Shown: in pieces, positions 51,050 through 62,400 of the stretch | Numbering within the stretch: the first letter of the stretch is position 1 | Layout of the letters: every line of letters starts with the position of its first letter | Origin: Prorocentrum cordatum | Lineage: Eukaryota; Sar; Dinophyceae; Prorocentrales; Prorocentraceae | Direction: 5' to 3' | Length of the DNA stretch: 64,000 bases | Assembly: GCA_963575745.1 (NCBI GenBank) | Contig: CAUYUJ010022529.1 | Location: 1-64,000, forward strand | Made by a program: the position numbers and the translations under genes | Notes under the pieces: generated by a model | What the model was told of the DNA's origin: nothing | The model's input: the letters and a program-made list of their open reading frames with translations, nothing else | The model's database searches: none

Positions 51050-53560
51050 CAACTCAATGCGGCAACTCCTGCTGCTCCAAGGCGCACCAACGCAATGCGG
51101 CAACTTCTGCTGTCCCAAGGCACCCCAGCTCAGCGCGGGAACTTCTTCTGCCCCAAGGCACCCCAGCCCAGTGCGGCATCTTCTGCGGCCCCAAGGCGCG
51201 CCAGCTCAGCGCGGCAGCTTCTTCTGCACCAATGCAACCCAGCTCAGCGCGGCACCTTCGGTTGTCCCAAGGTACCCCAGCTCACGGCGGCAACGTCTGC
51301 TGCCCCAAGGCGCTCAACGCGGCAACGCCTGCTGCCCCAAGGCACCCCGCCAGCTCAGCGCGGTAACTTCTGCTGCCCCAAGGCGCCCCAGCTCAGCGCG
51401 GCAACTTCTGCTGCTCCACGGCACCCCAGCTCAATGTGTAGCGGCAATTTCTTCTGTCCCAAAGCACCCCAGCTCAGTGCGACAACCTCTGCTGTCCCAA
51501 GGCCCCCCAGCTCAGCGCGGCAACTTATGCTGTCCCAGGGCGCCCCAACTCAATGCGACAACTTCAGCTGCTGCCCCAAGGCACGCCAGCTCAGCACGGC
51601 AACTTCTTCGGCCCCAAGGCACCCCAACTCAATGCGGCAATTCCTGATGCAACGAGGCAGCCCCAGCTCAGTGCGGCAACTTCTGCTGCCGCACAGCTCA
51701 ATGCGGCAACTTCTGATGCCCTAAGGCACCCAGGCCCAGTGCGGCAATTTCTTCTTTCCCAAGGCACCGCAGCTCAACGCGGCGCCCTCTGCTGTCCCGA
51801 GGCGCCCCCCAGCCCAGTGCAGCAATTTCTTCTGGCCCAGGGCACCCCAGCTCAGTGCAGCAGCTTCTGCTGTCCCAGGGCGCCCCAGCTCAGCGCGGCA
51901 ACCTCTTCTGGCCCAATGCACCCAAGCTCAGTGCGGCACCTTCTGCTGTCCCAGTGCACCACAGCTCAGCGCGGCAACGTCTGCTGTCCCAAGGCGCCCA
52001 GCTCAGTGCGGCAACTTCTGCTGCCCCGAGGAAACCCCAGCTCAGCGCGGCCAGCTTCGTCTGTCCCAAGGCACCCCAGCCCAGTGCGGCATATTCTGCT
52101 GCCCCGAGGCACCCCAGCTCAGTGCGGCATCCTCTGCTGCACAAGGGGGGCACCTCAGCTCAGTGCGGCGCCTTCTGCTGCCCCAAGGCGCCCCAGCTCA
52201 GTACGGCAACTTCTTCTGCCCCAAGGCGCCCCAGCTCAGTGCGGCAATTTCTGTTGCCCCACGGCACCCCAGCTCAGTGCGGCAACTTCTGCTGTCTCAA
52301 GACACCCCAGCTCAGCGCGGCAACTTCTGCTGTCCCAAGGCGCCCCCAGCCCAATGCGGCATCTTCTGCTGCTGTCCCAAGGCACACCAGCTCAGTGCGG
52401 CAACTTCCTCTGGCTCACGACGCCCCAACTCAACGCAACACCCCCTGGCGCCCCAAGGCAGCCCCAGCTCAGTGCGGCAACCTCTTCTGTTCCAAGGCAC
52501 CACAGCTCAATGCGGCAACTTCTGCTGTCCCAAGGCACCTCAGCTCAGTGCGGCAACTTCTTCTGCCCCAAGACACCTCAGCTCAGCGCGGCAACTTCTG
52601 CTGTCGCAAGGGCCCCCCCAGCTCAATGCAACAACTTCTTCTGGTCCAATTCACCTCAGCACAGTGCGGCAGCTTCTGCTGTCCCAAGGCACCGCAGCTC
52701 GGCGCGGCAACTTCTTCTGCCCCAGTGCGCCCCAGCTCAGTGCGGCAACTTCTGCTGTCCCATATGCACCACCGCTCAGTGCGGCAACGTCTGCTGTCCC
52801 AAGGCACCCAGCTCAGTGCGGTATCTTCTGCTGTCCAAAAGAAACCCCAGCTCAGTGCGGTCAGCTTCTTCTATCCCAAGGCACCCCAGCTCAGTGCGGC
52901 ACCTCCTGCTGTCCCAAGGCGCCCCAGCTCAGTGCGGCAACTTCTGCTGCCCATGGGAGGCGCCCCAGCTCAGTGCGGCGTCTTCAAGACTCCCCAGCAT
53001 AGTGCGGCATCCTCTGTTGCCCAAGGCGCCTAGCTCAGCGCGGCAACTTCTTCTGTCCCAAGGCACCCCAGCTCAGTGCGACAATTTCTGCTGCCCCAAG
53101 GGGCCCCAGCTCAATGCGGCAACTTCTGCTGCCCCAAGGCACCCCAGCTCAGTGCGGCAACTTCTTCTGTCCCAAGGCGCCCCAGCTCAGTGCGGCATCC
53201 TCTGATGTTCCGAGGCGCCGCACCTCATTGCGGCATCTTCTGCTGTCCGAAGGCACCCAAGCTCAGTGCGGCATCTTCTGCCCCAAGGCACCCCGGCTTA
53301 GTGCGGCAAGTTCTTCTGCCCCGAGGCGCCCCAGCTCAGCGCGGCAACGTCTGCTGCTCCAAGGCAGCCCCAGCCGGGTGCGGCAGCTTCTGCTGCCCCA
53401 AGGCACCGCGCCTCAGCGCGGCAAATTCTTCTGCCCCGAGGCGCCCCCCCAGCTCAGTGCGGCATCTTCTGCTGTTCCAAGGCACCCCAGCGCAGTGCGG
53501 CAATTTCTTTTGTCCCAAGGCGCCCCAGCTCGGCGCGGCAGCGCCTGCTGCCCCATGGCT
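51050..53560 (+). repeat. 38-bp minisatellite, about 66 copies
   Basis: Unit CAACTTCTGCTGTCCCAAGG followed by CACCCCAGCTCAGTGCGG. Starts at 51101, 51139, 51177 and 51215 confirm a 38-bp step. Since 38 leaves two over three, the reading frame rotates each unit, and all three plus-strand frames remain open for over 1 kb. The apparent Ser/Ala/Pro/Gln-Cys-rich proteins are by-products. Confidence 0.95.
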
Positions 53561-53574
53561 GTGTTTCAGATAAC

Positions 53575-54290
53575 CGATTTTGTTATACAAGAAAGCCATT
53601 GTACAACATATTGTTTTCCAGCGCGAGCCGTATTCAAAACCATGGTTTTCCAACAATTCGTGAATGCCCGTGTCGCCAAGTAAAAAAGCGATCGGTAAAG
53701 TGCAAAGCTTCACAGCAAGGCCACCAAGAGTGAACGGTGACGTAATGAGCTCTTCAAACCAAGGCTCCCACTAGCGAGCCGCAACGTAAACATCCCTGAC
53801 AGCCACGGCTCCCAAGAGCGAACGATGACGTAACCCCACCCCTTACACTAAGGCTCCCAAGAACGATCCCAAAAGCGAAGGGCTCCATGTGGCGGATGTG
53901 GATCCAAGCATTCCGCTGCATTCAGGCTCGCGAGGAGCCTTGCTTCCAGGCGCTATCCAATATTGTTTACTTCTTGTGCGCGCAAGATTGCTTGCGACTT
54001 CTTGGATCGATGAGATTGCTTACGGCTTCTTGGTATCCAGATGTATATTTCGCGTATCGGCAAGATTGCTTGCGACTTCTACTTCCGAAAAGATTGCTTA
54101 CGGCTTCGACTTCTTGTGTCGACAATATTGCAAGGGGGCATTGCCACGACCCAGTATCGGAATAGCCTTCGCCCCCGCCCGAAAGGAGAAGCCTTGATAA
54201 TGCCCCGAGAGGGCCCTTTGCCCGCGCCCCAACAAAACAACGCACACAACACAACAACAACTGCCCGCGCCAAGAAGGCTCAGAGGTGGC
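53575..54290. other. Spacer with a 78-bp tandem duplication
   Basis: GATTGCTTGCGACTTCTTGG at 53986 recurs at 54064 (GATTGCTTGCGACTTCTACT), with GATTGCTTACGGCTTCTTGG and its copy between. Earlier, GGCTCCCA-AGCGA words repeat at 53762-53880. No gene. Confidence 0.7.
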
Positions 54291-54530
54291 CGGTTGCCCA
54301 GGCCCGAGAGGGCCCTTATAATGCTACAAGAGGGCCAAGAAGGCCCAGGTGTGGCACCTGGCAATGGCACAAGAGGGCCTAGAGAGGGCCTAGAGAGAGA
54401 GCCTAGAGAGGGCCAAGAAGGCCCAGAGAGGCCACGAGGACCAAGAGGGCCCCAAGATGGCCCCAAGAGGGCCAAGAAGGCCCAGAGAGGGCCAAGAGGC
54501 CCAATAGGTAGGGCCAAGAAGGCCATTGGA
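54290..54530 (-). repeat. R2 family in reverse orientation
   Basis: CCCAGAGAGGGCCAAGAGGC-type units are the reverse complement of R2 (GCCTCTTGGGGCC...). The block lies just upstream of the gene at 54566. Confidence 0.8.
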
Positions 54531-54565
54531 TCTTGGTAATGTTCCCTGGATGCGCGTAGCCAAGA

Positions 54566-55703
54566 ATGACGGAAGAGCTGGCATTGGCCCAGAGGGCGCT
54601 GAACGAGCTAACGCCCAGACTCCCAAGGGGGTGGAGGGTAACGATCTCTAGTGCGCGCAATCCTGGAATGTTGTTTTTCGCCCACCACGACGGCGGAACG
54701 ACGGCTCTGTTTCCACATGAGGATTGGCCAACGAATGTACCTGATTTCTATCCTCAGCCAGAGTCTTTCAGTGTATCGCCTCCAAAGGCCCCTATGACAC
54801 CAGCGCCGACGGGGGTGGCTCCGAGTAAAAGGAGCCCTGGTACGCCTGTGGAGAATCAAGGAGAGCCCGATACAAAGCAATCCCGTGGGCTTGCTCAGCC
54901 GCAGGACAGCATTCAGCCATCAGCAAAGGCGCCATTTCAGGGTGTCGACGGGCCTCCAAGTCCACCAAGTCCAAGGCATGCTGGGGTACTAAACGCAGGC
55001 GCACCCGTGCAGGAAGCGAAGATGCCACCGTCGCCCTCGCCGCTATTTGCAGGGATTTCGAAGTCTATCGGGCCGCTATTTGCAGGGATTTCGAAGTCTT
55101 TCGGCGCGCCGCCGCTATCTGCACGGGCGAGAGGCATGGTGCCAGTGCCGCCAGCAGGCCCGCCCCCGATGCAGCCGCCCAAGATGCAGCAGCCAGCGCT
55201 CCCGCGCCCGACAGAGCCCACGACTCCCAAGATGCACGCGCCCCCGCTGGTTGCCACCCCGAGCGTCAGGACGGAGAGTATCAGCCAGCAGGGCATCCTC
55301 GAGGGGGACATCAGCCAGCAGGGCATCAGCCTGCAGGGCAACGGCATGCGCGGCACGAACGACATGGTAGACATGGGCAGCATGGGCATGAGGAGCATGG
55401 GCATTGGCAGCATGGGCATTGACATGGGCAGCATGGGCATGAGCAGCGGCATGGGCGGCATGAGCGGCTGCATCATGGGCCCCATGGGCGGCGTGGACAT
55501 GAGCACGGGTAAGGGTGATGATCGTAGTGGTCGCAGCTGGGACAAACAAGATTGGCGTGCTGATGGTAGTGATCGCAGCTGGGACACGTCAGATCGCAAC
55601 TGGGACGAAAAAAGATTGGCGTGGTGGAGAATGCTGGGACCAATCAGATTGGAAGAGCAGCAGCTGGAATACAGACAGTTGGGGCAATAAATATTGGCGT
55701 TGA
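54566..55703 (+). CDS. WW-like-domain protein with Pro-rich and Met/Gly-rich regions (one frameshift)
   Basis: Start ATG 54566. Residues 19-53 (LPRGWRVTISSARNPGMLFF, then AHHDGG and FPHEDWP) have the layout of a WW domain: LP-GW, aromatic pair, H, and a C-terminal W-P. WW domains bind Pro-rich peptides, often in splicing or transcription factors. Then come a Pro/Ser-rich region (65-190) with a 15-residue direct repeat (PLFAGISKS twice), SQQGI repeats, and a Met/Gly/Ser run (DMGSMGMRSMGIGSMGI). The tail is W/D/R-rich (DKQDWRADGSDRSWDTSDRN). At the A6 run 55607-55612 the original frame loses the W pattern, but the next frame continues it (KKDWRGGECWDQSDWKSSSW ... KYWR) to a stop at 55703, so one base is probably gained or lost there. 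No intron is needed otherwise. Confidence 0.65.
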
Positions 55704-56571
55704 TTTGCTTGGTTAACATCTACAGTGCACATTGGGGCACTGATTGTTATACAGTGAACAGTGGGATGGTTATGATCCTACCGTATAGATACACAGTGGG
55801 TATTGGGATGAGTATTGCTCATTTGATAAGATCATCAAAGTTGCGAGTAACACCAGCTGCTGGTTAAAGTTCGTGCACTCTGTGCTGTTCGTGTCACTAA
55901 CAGTTCCCTTGACCATGGCGCTACCAAAAAAGATGTCATCCAGAAACGATGCCCATTCTGAAACGACGCCCAGCGAGTTGAACTGATCAGGTGCAAGCTT
56001 TATGAGGCTATTGAGATGGTGCAATATATGCGGTGTGAGCTGCGTGGTGTAATCGATGTGATGCAGTCTATGTGGTAGGCGCTGACGTCTTCATCTATGT
56101 GGTGCAATCAGTGTGGTGCAATCTATGAGAAATGCATGCGGGGACAGTTGAAGTACCGAATGAACCTTCTGAGCACCCACGAAATTATTGACTAAGGTTC
56201 CAGAACACCAGAGGTTCGGGGAGCCCCAGGAGCCCCTTAGATGTTGGCGCGACAACTAATTTGGCGAGAGCACATCCAACCATTCCCTTGCCAATGGTTA
56301 AGAACCCCTTAGGCAAAAAAAGCACACAAACAATATCGTGTCTAAGCTTTTGGGGCTTTCGACCCAAGTTTCTGGCCTCTACCTCTTGACCCGGGCAGGG
56401 GGAGAAGGTGGAGGAGAGGAGGGTTTTACTAGGATTCTGGAGCTCCGGCCACTCTCACATGTTAGGCATGGTTGCCTGCCCCCCCCCTTGCATCGCAGTA
56501 TCGGGCACAGAACTCTGCAGCGAACCAGCCTTCTGCCAGACCCCTGCCCCTCTTGTGGAGTGTAATTCTCG
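55704..56571. other. Spacer with TGTGGTGCAATC words
   Basis: AT-richer than its surroundings. Related words GATGGTGCAATATATGCGGTG, GTGGTGCAATCAGTGTGGTG and GTGCAATCTATGAG occur at 56014-56130. No gene seen. Confidence 0.6.
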
Positions 56572-59500
56572 GTGGGAATGGCGAGAGGCTCCGCGGCGAG
56601 CGGGTCTATTCTTGGTTCCATGCAGGAGCCTGAGCTGCCAGACTTGATGGAGGCTCTCGAATGCGCTGAGGAGCAAGCGCAGCTCGCGCCTAGGCGCCTC
56701 GGGAACAGGGGGCAGTTCGACATGGCCCCAGCCGTCCTGAGTTGTGTGGATGTAGCTAGTGCGCATGGCTATGTCAAGCAGGAGCTCCGCGACGACTTTG
56801 GCGAGATTGCGAAGGCCGAGCCCTCCGTGGAGGAGCAGCAGCAGTTGGGGCTTCCAGCCTCGGAGCCGAAGGGCGATGACCTCACCGAGCAGGCGGTGGC
56901 GGCGAGGCTGGAGCTTGCTTCGTACAGCCATGGCTTCTACATCAAGATCGTGAGCATGATGGCGCATACGTGAGTCGTACCGCCCGCCGTGCCCCAGACG
57001 CCTGAGGAGGACATGGCCATGCCAGTGAGCGCCGAGGCCGACGGCGACGGCGATCAGGACCGCGACCCTGGAGCCGAACAGCCAGGAGAAGAAGGGCCAA
57101 AGCAAGAGCCAGCAGACGACGGCGACAACGTATTGGCGTTCCAGAAGACTAAAGGTATCAACGACCTTTCCGTCGCGGCGCCCCTCCCGTCAGGGGGTTG
57201 CTACGGGGCGCTTTGCAGGAACAGGGGGGCAATCAACGAGTATGTGGAGAAGTTGGCCGATGAGACTTGGTGCGATAAGTTCGTGCTTGGCACCATGCGC
57301 GCCTTGCACAGGCGTCTCACCAGACGCAGTCCGAATGTTGTGGGCCAAGCTATGTTCGACGTTCAATTGGCTTTTCACCAGTGGGACAGTAGGTGTGAGA
57401 AAGGCCTGATTGCCCTCTACAAGGCGGTCAAGAATTGGCTGGAAAGTCATGAGGATGTCTTGTTGTACGAGACGCTGGAGCCATTTGCGAGGTTTCTCCC
57501 TTGCCTGATGAAGCAACAGGTCTGCATGTCAGAGGAGATCCGCATCGCCTTGATGTACGTTGTCTTCCATGGGCTTGCGAAAGACTTGCAGTCGATCCCT
57601 CGCGCCATCGAGACCTTCGACGAAACCATCTTCGAACTCCATTTGAAGATCAGGGGCGCTGTTCCCCGCGTGGTGGAGGAGGCCACTGTCTCGGTCAAAA
57701 CGGAGAAGGGCCCTGTCGAAGCAGAGAGCGATCGCGCTATGCCACCGTTCAAAAGATCCAAGACCAGGATGACTAAGCGAGCAACAGACGACATCCATGT
57801 GCGAGCACCTGTCGGCCAGACACCAGTCTTCTACTTTTCGTACATGCTCTCGGAGGCCGTGAAGCAGTGGGTGTCCTCCGTGCCCGAGAAGGCCGTCGCC
57901 AATTCCGTGCAAGCTTACGACCTCATGGAGGAGTACGAGTTGATCGGCAAGCAGTGGGCCTTGCAGGAGAAGCTGATCGCGACTGATATGGAGGACGATA
58001 CGTTCTCAGAGGCGTCACGGTGCCAAAGCACTACGACCCAATCGTCAGATTTTTTTTGGTGTTCGGATTTTCGATCCGTCCTTTTTTTCGGGGTTCGGGT
58101 TTTCGGAGTTCGGACTTTCGACCTGGCCATTTCGGTGGTCCTCGGAGGGCCTTTGGCTGGCCACAATGCGCGGGTGGGTGATAGATCTTTGACCTTAGAG
58201 GCATTGAGGAGCAGCGTCGTGATTGCAGAGTGCATCAACCACGTCGAGAGCGCCAGGCCGCCCACAAACGCCGTCAGACAGGCCAGGAGGAGCATCCACG
58301 ACCTGCTCAAGCAAGCTTCCTCCCCAGCATCGGAACTCGCTCGCACGATGCAGGCGTATCCTTTGGGCGGGGCTTTCATGGAGGCCAGCCGCGTGCGCGT
58401 TCAGCAGTCCATCGAGGACAGCGGCAGGCCAATTCGATCGCGCATCGAAGGCCTTCCAGCAGGATGTCGCGGAGTCCTTCGGAGATCTTGACGCGTGGGT
58501 TGCCAAGGTGCGAGCAGAATCACACCAGGTTGGCTACGCCAGTCTCAATGCACTTCTCAACCGCATGGGCCTCTTCTTCACCAGTGCGCACGGCTCGACC
58601 AAGGCGTGGTCCACGGCGGCGTGCCATGCGAACCTGAAGTTCACTGCCGAGAACCTCAACAACTGCATGGTATTGCTGGAGGTCGGGAAGTACATGCTCG
58701 TTGACATCTTCTCGGAGCTCATCGTCGACATGCTCCCTGGTTTTGGTGGCGCGCTCGTTTCTTTTTCCATGGCCAGTGTCGGTGATGACGCGGCGACGGC
58801 CCAGGCACTGGAGATCAACGAGCTGAAGGCCGACATCGAGGAGTTCACAAGCACAGCGAAGCTGTTCGAGGATAGCGTTGACGTCTTCAGGGCGTCCCTC
58901 AGCGACTTGCATGCCAGGTGGATGTGCTGCGCGAACATGCTCCACAAGCGCGTGGGCGGCACGGTGTTTGAGCACATTTGCGAGGACTTCTTCAACCCTG
59001 GTAATTTCGAGAACGGGCTCATTCGTATGACTAGCGTTCTGAAGAACATGGTGGGGTTCCCAAAGGTTTGCGCGAAGCTGGTGGAGATGAGAAAGATAGC
59101 TGCCCCGACAAGGGAGACGCACGAGAAGTTCACGCATGACATCCTCCAGTTAACAGGCATAGTGGATTTCATGAAAGAGGATGATTTCGTGTTCGACGCC
59201 GAGCGCCGTGACTCGCAAGGAGATCATCGAGGGCACCACTCGTGCCTTCAAGGCGTTCGTCGAGGGTCCAGGCCCCGCGGGTTGATCTCCACTGGTGTGC
59301 CGATCTCGCCGCGACCCTCCCTCAGGTAGAGCAAGCCGTCTCGGCTGCGCGCCGTGGGCAGCCACGGAGGGGCTAGTCTACGGAGGGAGGGAAGGCGGCG
59401 AGAGGCACCATCGGTTCAGAGCAACCTGGCCCATCAAGGCATGGAGATCTACACCGAGTGCTCCGACATCTTCATTAGCGGCAAGATCGCAGAGATCGCT

Positions 59501-60440
59501 CCGAGCCCTTCTTTCAACATCAACGAGGCCAGCGAGAGCGTGATTCGAGAAGTACCTGCGGAAGAAGTTTTCCTGAGGCTGGTCACCATCTTCGGTGGTG
59601 GCAACATCGAGGATCTGTTGTTGGAGAACGTCAGTTGTGTTGGACTGACAGATCGAAGACACAAAAACTTTAGAGCAGATCAGCTACAACGTTGCTTTGA
59701 ATGACTTGGCGTCATTCTTGCAGGCTGGAGTCGATCGTCTCATCGTGATCCCAGGGGCGAGCATGAACGGCGAGACGAAGGGCATGGAGCGCTCGTTGGC
59801 GACGACATACTTGGACATCGCGACGCAGGTCAAGGATTTGGTGGGTTGCGCGGCGCAGCATCACAATAACATGTTCCAGACGAATCCCTTAGACGATGCT
59901 ACGTTGTTCGGCCGCTGCGTGCACACGCAGCGTATGATGCTGCGGATACTGCTTCGCCTCGATTCTCTCTCTCTGACTGACAAGTGCCGCGCCTTCGAGA
60001 AGGCTGGGTTCACTTGCCACCTCAACCCGCAGGGCGTGAAGCAGTGGATCAAATCTGTGGCAGTGTTTTCAGGGGCCACCAAAGCAATTCTCTTGGTGAA
60101 GATCTAGCCAACAACAAGCATTGCAAGAGCGTCCTTCCTGAGTTCGACGCGGCGTTCGACGGCTCCGGGAACTGCAGCGAGAAGACCGGCAACACCCTTT
60201 TCAACAACATGACTGGAACTGTGAACGCCTACAACGCGCTCCACAAGACAGTATCGTGTGCGGCGCGGGCTGGCAAGCTCATGGACGTGAGCCCCCCGAT
60301 CAAGGAGCACGGCGCGACGGCAGAGGCCGTCGCGACAGCGCTCGCCCAGATGGCGAGCGGGGGCGGAGGAGGAGGAGGAGGAGGAGAAGGAGGAGGGAGG
60401 AGGGAGGAGGGAGGAGGGGGGAGGAACAAGGAGGAGTAGA
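56572..60440 (+). pseudogene. Long unknown gene, several frames, probably disrupted
   Basis: The start may be ATG 56578. The first segment (PELPDLMEALECAEEQAQLA) ends in TGA at 56971, with the same frame open again from 56989 (EDMAMPVSAEADGDGDQDRD). An all-helical-looking region follows: WCDKFVLGTMRALHRRLTRR, ALYKAVKNWLESHEDVLLYE, EEIRIALMYVVFHGLAKDLQ. A basic segment (FKRSKTRMTKRATDD) could be a nuclear signal. After a T-rich insert (58050-58130) the frame shifts near 58450 to one reading WVAKVRAESHQVGYASLNAL, LEVGKYMLVDIFSELIVDML and MLHKRVGGTVFEHICEDFFN, ending at 59329. Further pieces lie at 59440-59704, 59697-60107 and 60108-60440, the last ending in poly-Gly/Glu microsatellite. No known domain; the composition (helical, few Cys, no membrane segment) suggests an intracellular protein. 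Confidence 0.6.
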
Positions 60441-60870
60441 AGGAGGAGGATGAGGAGGACCTCTGGGTGGGTGGTTTAGAAGGGCGAGAAGGCGGAGGAG
60501 GATGGGGGGGCGACGGTAAAGAGGAGGATGGACGGACAAGGTGGAAGTTGAGGAGGATGGGAAGAGGTGGAGGAGGACATATGGTGATGACGAGTGGAGG
60601 AGGAGGGGGTTGGGCTGGGGGTGGGAATGGCAATGAGGATGCGGAGACCACGAGGAGGAGGAGGGAGGAGGAGGGAGGAGGAGGAGGATGAGGAGGAGGA
60701 GGAAAGAACGATGAGGATGAGGAGGAGGAGGGTGAGGAAAGGAGGAGGGAGGCGAAGGAGGATAAGAGTAGGAGGGTGAGGAGGGGGGGTGAGGAGGATG
60801 AGGAGAAGGAGAGGAGGATTATGATGAAGAGGAGGGGCGCGATCGCGATGACGACGAGGCGAAGGATGGG
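60360..60870 (+). repeat. (GGA)n-rich low-complexity tract
   Basis: Purine-rich GGAGGA and GAGGAGG repeats with few interruptions. Long Arg/Glu/Gly frames on the plus strand and Pro/Leu/Ser frames on the minus strand are artefacts of composition. Confidence 0.9.
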
Positions 60871-60958
60871 CTGTGTGTGTGTGGGTGGGTGGGTGGGTGG
60901 TGGGTGGGTGGTGGTGTGGGGTGGTGGGGGGGGGGGGGGCAGGGGGAGGGAGGGGGGG
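60871..60958 (+). repeat. (GTGGGTGG)n and poly-G tract
   Basis: TGTGTGTGTGGGTGGGTGGG, then GTGGTGTGGGGTGGTGGGGG ending in a run of G. Confidence 0.95.
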
Positions 60959-61079
60959 TGACAAGCTAGGTGCGCTCGCGTCATATCTGACGTCCTACCC
61001 CTCCCTCCCATCCCTTACCATGGCGTTGATTTTCTCTATCCGCGGACGCGTGTCGTAGCGGACCTGTGGCTCCGCGCGC

Positions 61080-61149
61080 GCGTGCGTATTGGGTGGTGGT
61101 GCGCGTGCGTGCGTGCGTGCGTGCGCGCGTGTGTGCGTGGTGGTGGTGG

Positions 61150-61180
<31 letters not shown>

Positions 61181-61206
61181 GGTGCTGGTGCAGGTGGTGG
61201 TGGTGG

Positions 61207-61237
<31 letters not shown>

Positions 61238-61264
61238 GGTGGTGGTGGTGGTGGTGGTGGTGGT

Positions 61265-61315
<51 letters not shown>

Positions 61316-61325
61316 GTGCGCGTGT
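61080..61325 (+). repeat. (GCGT)n, (GTG)n and (GT)n microsatellites
   Basis: GCGTGCGTGCGTGCGTGCGC, then (GTG)n from about 61138 with occasional CTG, then (GT)n at 61266-61310. They precede the open frame at 61334. Confidence 0.95.
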
Positions 61326-61333
61326 GTTAGGGC

Positions 61334-61874
61334 ATGGCACGGGAAATGGGGGATGCGGAGGCGAAGGGCAATGGGGGATCTGAGGCGTTGGGGGCTTCCC
61401 AGGCGAAGGCGCAGCAAGTGGTGAGCATGATCAAGGGTGTGCAGCTGCTCCCGTCCTTGCGGACCGAGCCGGGTGGCCCGAAGCTGGCCCGCGAGTACCT
61501 CGCGGCGCGCCGCGCCGAGAAGGCGAAGGACATCCCGAAGGGCTTCTGGGTCGAGTTCGACAGCATTGCCCAGGGGCAGCGGGCCCCCGCCGCCGAGGGG
61601 GCCATCTCCGAGGGCGACGGCGGCGCGGCGGGCTCCGTGTGCGGGGCGCCGCGGCCGAAGGCGCAGCAGGTGTCGGAGGGGGCGGCCTCCGCGACGAAGG
61701 TCGAGGGGGGGGCCTCGGCGGCGGAGGGCGACTCCCAGAGGCGCGCCTCCAGCGACAACTCCAGGGTCAAGCCTGGAGGCTTGAAGCGCGCGAAGCGCTC
61801 GTCGTGGGCGCACATTGCGCTAGCGCGGAGGCTGAGCTGCTCAGCCACCGCGAGAAGAGATGATGATGATGCTG
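61334..61874 (+). CDS. Coding-like segment, Lys/Ala/Gly-rich, truncated by an assembly gap
   Basis: ATG at 61334 opens a frame to the gap. Early residues look like protein: ASQAKAQQVVSMIKGVQLLP, then LAREYLAARRAEKAKDIPKG and FWVEFDSI. A Gly/Ala/Glu-rich linker with the repeated PKAQQVSEGA/AKAQQVVSM theme follows, then basic RVKPGGLKRAKRSSWAH. It ends in GATGATGATGCTG at the gap. No domain recognised; start and 3' end are both uncertain. Confidence 0.4.
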
Positions 61875-61974
61875 NNNNNNNNNNNNNNNNNNNNNNNNNN
61901 NNNNNNNNNNNNNNNNNNNNNNNNNNNNNNNNNNNNNNNNNNNNNNNNNNNNNNNNNNNNNNNNNNNNNNNNNN
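61875..61974. other. Assembly gap of 100 N
   Basis: Exactly 100 N, a conventional placeholder length, between a GAT repeat and a CA repeat. True size is unknown. Confidence 0.99.
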
Positions 61975-62150
61975 CACACACACACATACACACCCTCAGC
62001 GAGGCGAGCGTCGCCTTGAGGGGCCGCTGCGAGGGTGCGCGAGCGGCGCGGCGGAGGGGCGTCAGAACCATATCCTCCGCCTCTTTTTGCTTATCATCCT
62101 CGTCCTCTTCTCCCCCATCAACCCCCTCATCTCCAAGGGTAGGGATGGGG
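61975..62150. other. CA repeat after the gap, then short spacer
   Basis: (CA)n at 61975-61992, then unremarkable sequence with a C/T-rich stretch. It cannot be decided whether the coding segment before the gap continues here. Confidence 0.6.
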
Positions 62151-62400
62151 TAGGGAGGGGAATGGGCGTGATCGGGGGGGGGGGGGGGGGGTTAGGATTT
62201 GGGTTAGGTTTGGGGATGGGGCGGGGCGCAGGGAGGGCTAGGGCGGGTAGGGTAGGGATAAAGAGTGATAGGAGAGATGGGGATGGATACGGAGGTATAG
62301 GGGGGGACGGGGGGGCGGGAGAGATAGGGTGGAGGGGGGGGGGGGTGGTAGGGAGGATAGGGGAAGGATAGGGGGATGGTGGGGGGGGGGAGGTAAATGA
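62150..62400 (+). repeat. G-rich low-complexity tract
   Basis: GGGATAGGG/GGGTTAGG/GGTAGGG words and long G-runs (about 62176-62190, 62334-62344, 62381-62390). No gene. Confidence 0.9.

Noticed and set aside
60229-61011. Pro/Leu/Ser-rich minus-strand protein
   Set aside because: Produced by the GGA microsatellite; no non-repeat sequence supports it.
60995-61813. Poly-Thr/His minus-strand frame through the GTG and GT microsatellites
   Set aside because: Low-complexity translation; the plus-strand segment at 61334 is the better coding candidate.
62185-62215. Telomere-like GGGTTAGG words
   Set aside because: Only two degenerate words in a G-rich tract; no regular TTTAGGG or TTAGGG array.
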